From: JAFTYO01 sp045644765
GTDB taxonomy: Bacteria; Pseudomonadota; Alphaproteobacteria; RF32; CAG-239
DNA length: 64,000 bases
Assembly (NCBI GenBank): GCA_045644765.1
Contig: JAZRHM010000029.1
Location: forward strand, 1 to 64,000
Reading direction: 5' to 3'
The position numbers and the translations under genes were made by a program. The notes under the pieces were generated by a model. That model was not told the origin of the DNA, ran no database searches, and saw only the letters and a list, made by a program, of their open reading frames with translations. How positions within the stretch are numbered: position 1 is the first letter of the stretch; each line of letters begins with the position of its first letter. Below, one piece after another: positions 60,359 through 64,000 of the stretch.

Positions 60359-61678
60359 TCATAAAGAATTATTCGCTTCTCTGATAACAGGTTTAAAAAA
60401 CTCTACCATGTAACTTAGAGCGTCAAATATGTGGCCTAAATATAATTTATCATTATCGTCTGATATTTGCGAAGGTGTTGCTTCATCAATGAGGGATGTT
60501 CCTTCTTTGAATTTTAAATTTTTCATATTGTAAATAAGCCATTTGCATTTCGGGTGAACTAAAATATTACGTTCGCCTGTGTCTGTATATACTTGTTTGT
60601 TAAAGGCGTTGATTCTGGCTAAAATTGGCGGATTAAACGAGCGTAAATTTAATCTGTAACGATATCCTGCTTTGGCTAATGTGTTAATGATAATTGCATA
60701 ATCAGAATATCTTGATTGGGTTTTGCGATATTTGCCTGATGCATCGCCGCAAATCTGTATGGTGCCTTTAAATTTTTCCGGAGGATAACGTCGAATAAAT
60801 TCGTCGACAACATCTTGAGTTATTACGTTATTTAGAACAAGCTCGTCAAAAACAAAAAATTTTTTACCATCAAAGTGTGCCAGTGTTGACATGAAAGGAT
60901 TGACGTTAAAATCTAAACTCCAATATATGTCTAAATCAGGTACATATCTGATTTGTTCGTTGATGTTGGCTGTCGACCAGTATTTAACAACTTTTACACT
61001 GTTTGCGTTTTTAGGTTTATTCAGATAATCTTGTTCGTATTCCTCCGGCTTGTTTTTTTTAATCAGTTCGGCATATTCAAGAAATTTATCAGACAGAATT
61101 CCGAGCTTTTCTATTTCCGGATAATTTACTTCAATAAAAAAAGTTTTTTGTGGCGCCTTCATATTTTCGTAATCGAGGAATAGTGCACTTTCAACCGGTA
61201 ATTCATCGCTTATGCGGTTGTAAATTACAATAAGTATAACGCCTTTTTTTCTGATGGTTTTGAGTAAAATTTGCCAAACGGCTCTGCTTATCATTTGCGC
61301 TTCGTCAATGATTAATATATCTATTTGAGCAAGCCCTTTTAGGTTTTCTCTTGCGTTTTGGTTTTTATCTTGTAAGCCCATAAAAAATAGTTCAGATTCT
61401 GTTTTGTTGTTCGTGATTCTGTTTTTTGTATATTCAAATCCTTTGTTTGTAAATTCGGTGTTGATTAATTCTTTGAATTCAATGTATAAACTTTCTTCTG
61501 TAGATATTTTTGTTTCTCTAAATACGGCTACTCTTTTTTTTGTTTTCATCATTTGGCATAAAATGGCTCGGCAGACGTGTCCGGTTTTTAAGGATCCTCT
61601 GCCTCCGGTTAATGCAAAAGTATCGTATTTGCCGTTATCCATTTGCAGAAGTGGTAAATATTTTTTATAAAATATCAT
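60359..61678 (-). CDS. Phage terminase large subunit (PBSX type)
   Basis: 439 aa. ATPase: TGGRGSLKTGHVCRAIL (Walker A variant, GRGSxKT) and IDILIIDEAQMISR (Walker B), a RKKGVILIVIYN motif III. The C-terminal nuclease shows the SLDFNVNPFMS and QICGDASGKYRKTQSRYSD acidic residues. Packages phage DNA with a small subunit. Overlaps the upstream DUF6362-like gene by 4 nt (ATGA). No portal, capsid or tail genes follow, so only a packaging remnant remains. Confidence 0.88.
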   Translation of the reverse strand: MIFYKKYLPLLQMDNGKYDTFALTGGRGSLKTGHVCRAILCQMMKTKKRVAVFRETKISTEESLYIEFKELINTEFTNKGFEYTKNRITNNKTESELFFMGLQDKNQNARENLKGLAQIDILIIDEAQMISRAVWQILLKTIRKKGVILIVIYNRISDELPVESALFLDYENMKAPQKTFFIEVNYPEIEKLGILSDKFLEYAELIKKNKPEEYEQDYLNKPKNANSVKVVKYWSTANINEQIRYVPDLDIYWSLDFNVNPFMSTLAHFDGKKFFVFDELVLNNVITQDVVDEFIRRYPPEKFKGTIQICGDASGKYRKTQSRYSDYAIIINTLAKAGYRYRLNLRSFNPPILARINAFNKQVYTDTGERNILVHPKCKWLIYNMKNLKFKEGTSLIDEATPSQISDDNDKLYLGHIFDALSYMVEFFKPVIREANNSL

Positions 61679-62082
61679 TTTTCCTCCTTGATTTTTTCTT
61701 GCTGTTTATCAAGTACATATTTCAAGATTTTATGTAATGAATGCGTGTATTTTGAGTATAATCTGCTTCGAGAATAACTAAATTTTGCAGTAAGTGTTTT
61801 CCATGAGTGGCCGGAATTTCTGACAAGAATTAAGTTGCGTTCGTCATAATCAACTTGTTTTAGCCAGTCTTCCAAAACTTCGTCCATATCATCTATTTCT
61901 TCAGGTAAAGGGGAAGTGTAAGATTTGCTTTTGTTAAGCATTATGGATTTAGTTTCTTCGTTTACATATGCTGGCCAATGAGATGAAATTTTTTTAGGAC
62001 CGTCTGTTGGAAAAGTGCGTAAAATTCTTAAAGCTTTTTTTATTTCAAATTCTACGTCTTGTATATTTCTAACTGGTTTCAT
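61675..62082 (-). CDS. DUF6362-like phage protein, probable terminase partner
   Basis: 135 aa. A-L-R-I-L-R-x-(F/L)PTDGPKKISSHWP, PLPEEIDDMDEVLEDWLKQV and a C-terminal helix-turn-helix-like SWKTLTAKFSYSRSRLYSKY. This is the layout of DUF6362 proteins found beside terminases in alphaproteobacterial phages (from memory). Predicted small-subunit-like DNA-binding role is inference. Starts at 62082 with GGAG 6 nt upstream; transcribed leftward from the divergent operator region. Confidence 0.75.
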   Translation of the reverse strand: MKPVRNIQDVEFEIKKALRILRTFPTDGPKKISSHWPAYVNEETKSIMLNKSKSYTSPLPEEIDDMDEVLEDWLKQVDYDERNLILVRNSGHSWKTLTAKFSYSRSRLYSKYTHSLHKILKYVLDKQQEKIKEEK

Positions 62083-62094
62083 ATGATCTCCTTA

Positions 62095-62138
62095 ATATAT
62101 TAAAATTAATATCCAATATTTATATATTAATATTAATC
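62095..62138. promoter_or_regulatory. Operator-like repeats between phage genes and repressor
   Basis: ATATATTAATATTAATC (62122-62138) is the reverse complement of a 17-bp element also found at 62993 and 63020. ATATATTAAAATTAATA (62095-62111) matches it with two changes. They lie in the divergent promoter region, as expected for phage repressor operators. Confidence 0.55.
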
Positions 62139-62218
62139 AAGTCAAATATTAAAAATAATATTTGCACAATTATTATGTTTAATATACATTGTATGCAATA
62201 TCATATAAGGAGAAAGTT

Positions 62219-62923
62219 ATGGCAGATATTGAAGAAATCAGAAGAAAAGTAGATAAGCTTATAGCTGAAAAGGGTTTAAATTATCGTGATGCTTCGCTGA
62301 AAATAGGTAGAAAAGATTCGTATCTTCAGCAATATGTTAAATATGGATATCCTCGTCGCTTAAAAGAAATAGACCGTATGCGTTTAGCAAAACTTTTAGA
62401 CGTTGATGATACGGAAATTATGGATGATGAGGTAATTGCATCAAAGACTATCGGATCAGCCAATGCAACTCTTAATGCAATATCAGATATCATTAAGGTT
62501 AGTTGTTCGTCAGAAGGTGATGTTATAGCAATTGATGTTTTGGCATCACAAATTGATGAAACTACAGATTTTTATAATAATGTTATAGGACGTCATCTTT
62601 TGAACAGAAATGTTTTGGAAGATTTTGGAACAAGTGATGTTAAAAATGTAAAAATCGTAAAAATATTAAACGACGTTATGAAACCGACGATTAATTCCGG
62701 TGACAGTGTATGGTTTGATTGTTCTTATAAGCATCCGGAATCTGATGGCCTTTATCTGTTGCGTTCCGGAAGGGAGTTGTGTGTGAAACGCATTCAGACT
62801 TCTCCTATTGATGGTGTGGTCGAAATTGCTTCTGATAATGGACAATATAAGTCATATCAAGCAACTGACAGACTATCGGTTAATGTTTTAGGTAAAGTCT
62901 TATTCGTTTTTCATAAACTTTAA
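62219..62923 (+). CDS. S24/LexA-like phage repressor without catalytic serine
   Basis: 234 aa from the ATG at 62219 (AAGGAG 6 nt upstream; the frame extends to 62189). N-terminal HTH (LNYRDASLKIGRKDSYLQQY) and a C-terminal S24 peptidase-like domain. The usual GDSM-x-P reads NDVMKP, so the nucleophile Ser is Val; the Lys site (LCVKRIQ) is kept. RecA-stimulated self-cleavage is therefore not expected. Divergent from the terminase genes. Terminator at 62940-62977. Confidence 0.8.
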   Translation: MADIEEIRRKVDKLIAEKGLNYRDASLKIGRKDSYLQQYVKYGYPRRLKEIDRMRLAKLLDVDDTEIMDDEVIASKTIGSANATLNAISDIIKVSCSSEGDVIAIDVLASQIDETTDFYNNVIGRHLLNRNVLEDFGTSDVKNVKIVKILNDVMKPTINSGDSVWFDCSYKHPESDGLYLLRSGRELCVKRIQTSPIDGVVEIASDNGQYKSYQATDRLSVNVLGKVLFVFHKL

Positions 62924-62939
62924 TTTTAAAAACTATCCA

Positions 62940-62977
62940 CAGATCTTATCCTTGAAAAACAAAAGGATAAGATCTTT
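62940..62977 (+). terminator. Terminator of the repressor gene
   Basis: AGATCTTATCCTT / AAGGATAAGATCT, 13-bp stem, then TTTTT. Confidence 0.88.
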
Positions 62978-62992
62978 TTTATATATCCCGTA

Positions 62993-63036
62993 TATTAATA
63001 TTGATATATTAAAATAATGTATTAATATTCATATAT
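62993..63036. promoter_or_regulatory. Two operator-like 17-bp elements ahead of the 63048 gene
   Basis: TATTAATATTGATATAT (62993-63009) and TATTAATATTCATATAT (63020-63036) are spaced 27 bp start to start and match the elements on the other side of the repressor. The second ends 1 bp before the GGAGG. Confidence 0.65.
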
Positions 63037-63047
63037 CGGAGGTGAGT

Positions 63048-63368
63048 ATGAAAACACTTGATGAATTAGAAAAAGAGATATCTTGCTTAAAAGAACAAAT
63101 AATGTGTCAAGAAATAGGTAATGATTCTTATTATTTATCAGCATTATATCATGAGCAACTCTTAAGGCTTGAAGCTTTAGAGGAAGAAGCTAGTGTCTTA
63201 AGCGGTAAAAGTGTGCCGATTGAGGTGGATTTTGATAAATATCCACCAGAAAAATGTTCGCTTCTAAAAAAAATTGCTGAGCAGAACGGAATATGTTTTG
63301 CAAATAATTACAAAGACTTAAATGTGGATGATTTGAAGTTTTTGAACCATCTTTGCAAAAAAAATTAA
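63048..63368 (+). CDS. Small protein under the putative repressor operators
   Basis: 106 aa from the ATG at 63048 (GGAGG 5 nt upstream; a GTG at 63042 overlaps the ribosome-binding site). N-terminal coiled coil (LDELEKEISCLKEQIMCQE, then LEALEEEASVL) and a C-terminal CSLLKKIAEQNGICFANNYK. No family recognised. Probably a phage-remnant gene controlled by the upstream repressor. Confidence 0.65.
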   Translation: MKTLDELEKEISCLKEQIMCQEIGNDSYYLSALYHEQLLRLEALEEEASVLSGKSVPIEVDFDKYPPEKCSLLKKIAEQNGICFANNYKDLNVDDLKFLNHLCKKN

Positions 63369-63431
63369 AAAAAATAAAAATTATACTGGACATTGATGTT
63401 TTTTTACAGTATAAGACACTCTGTTACCGAT

Positions 63432-63507
<76 letters not shown>

Positions 63508-63509
63508 TT

Positions 63510-63536
63510 AAAAAAACGCCGAAAGGCGTTTTTTTT
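63510..63536 (+). terminator. tRNA-Phe terminator
   Basis: AAAAAACGCC / GGCGTTTTTT stem with GAAA loop. Confidence 0.88.
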
Positions 63537-63589
63537 GTGCTCTGACCAATCAGTCCAAAAGGTTTTGCCAATATAATGTCGGTTGAAAG

Positions 63590-64000
63590 TTATCTGGATA
63601 TGAGATTTTGCTGTTTTAACAGTAACTGATTGTTTTGCTGAGGTGTTTTGATATAAGAAATTAAGTCGTCAATGGATGTTATAGGTAAAGAATGAAAATT
63701 TGCTTCACTTTTGGTAACTGAAGATAGATTATGCGCATCAGAGTTGTAGAATTTGTTTTTTAGTTTTAGTTCATCAGGAATAGCTCTATCCCAACGCAGT
63801 TTTTTATCAATGTTTGTTTCATCGGTAAAACGATATCTGTTACCGTTTTGAAATTCGTAGCCATCAATAATTTCATATATTTGAGTTAATTCCCATTGTG
63901 GTGTACGCTCCAAATTAGGATGGCATAAAACAGTTGCCGTATCATTTCTATTTTGTTTTACTATATTAAGTAGATGTGTAATTATTTTTTGTTTATATTG
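63590..64000 (-). CDS. PHP-domain-like protein, C-terminal part (runs off the right edge)
   Basis: The frame is open from the window edge to a stop at 63590 (about 136 codons visible). The internal TTG at 63913 is not needed as a start. VLCHPNLERTPQWELTQIYEIIDGYEFQN and KLRWDRAIPDELKLKNKFYN followed by SDAHN fit the second half of the PHP phosphoesterase fold (HP, DG-x-E, NSDAH metal-binding motifs). The usual N-terminal H-x-H lies outside. Substrate unknown. Confidence 0.65.
   Translation of the reverse strand, partial: QYKQKIITHLLNIVKQNRNDTATVLCHPNLERTPQWELTQIYEIIDGYEFQNGNRYRFTDETNIDKKLRWDRAIPDELKLKNKFYNSDAHNLSSVTKSEANFHSLPITSIDDLISYIKTPQQNNQLLLKQQNLISR

Overview
The window comes from the chromosome of a low-GC (about one third GC by eye), Gram-negative alphaproteobacterium. 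The placement rests on ChpT (the CckA-CtrA phosphotransferase), the SPOR-nagZ-tatA gene order, hfq-hflX, recO-parC, a DUF6362-type phage protein next to a terminase, and a prepilin of the kind I associate with uncultured gut Alphaproteobacteria. The genus is not identifiable from sequence alone. Autotransporter-type surface proteins, an arginine-dependent acid-resistance pair, NagA/NagB and repeat-rich accessory proteins suggest an animal- or gut-associated life, but that is inference.

Layout. 1-2024: start of a secreted autotransporter-like adhesin (minus strand, cut by the window edge). 2172-11543: the most unusual part, eleven tandem paralogues encoding alpha-helical repeat proteins with a 27-residue period. 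Each has its own near-consensus promoter (16-bp spacer, extended -10), an 86-88 nt interval from the -10 to the start codon, a nearly invariant leader with a mini-ORF that often ends exactly on the main start codon (ATGA), and its own intrinsic terminator. A phage KilAC-type gene and tRNA-Thr follow. 12470-13353: a candidate structured RNA ending in a terminator just ahead of a prepilin gene. 13499-22797: mostly housekeeping (rplK-rplA, tatA-like, nagZ, SPOR, exonuclease III, S41 protease, rpmG, xerC, a TPR-methyltransferase, rpsD). 22909-23290: two autotransporter-barrel remnants facing each other. 23339-26577: a minus-strand operon with an exported nitroreductase-like protein, slyX, nagA and nagB, followed by a degenerate receiver-like protein.

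26731-34059: recO-parC, hfq-hflX and an aaxB-aaxC pair very like the chlamydial arginine decarboxylase/antiporter. 34167-34673: a possible distant relative of the array proteins. 34751-40372: a giant protein (about 1873 aa) with a 24-bp in-frame minisatellite. 40535-47434: CorC-type protein, chpT, trmFO, a squalene/phytoene synthase family enzyme, an outer-membrane barrel and a 58-aa protein. 47549-59859: Lon-like protease, two TPR proteins, ferredoxin, htpG, a pair of unknown paralogues with a shared promoter design, thrS and a glycosyltransferase. 60359-63368: a small phage remnant (terminase, DUF6362-like protein, S24-type repressor lacking its serine, small protein) with four copies of a putative operator. 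63432-64000: tRNA-Phe and the C-terminal part of a PHP-domain-like protein.

The main novelty is the array and its leader. Strong separate promoters, no Shine-Dalgarno at the main starts, and a conserved mini-ORF or hairpin in every copy suggest co-regulated, possibly translationally coupled expression of a recombining repeat-protein family. The function of the proteins is unknown to me.
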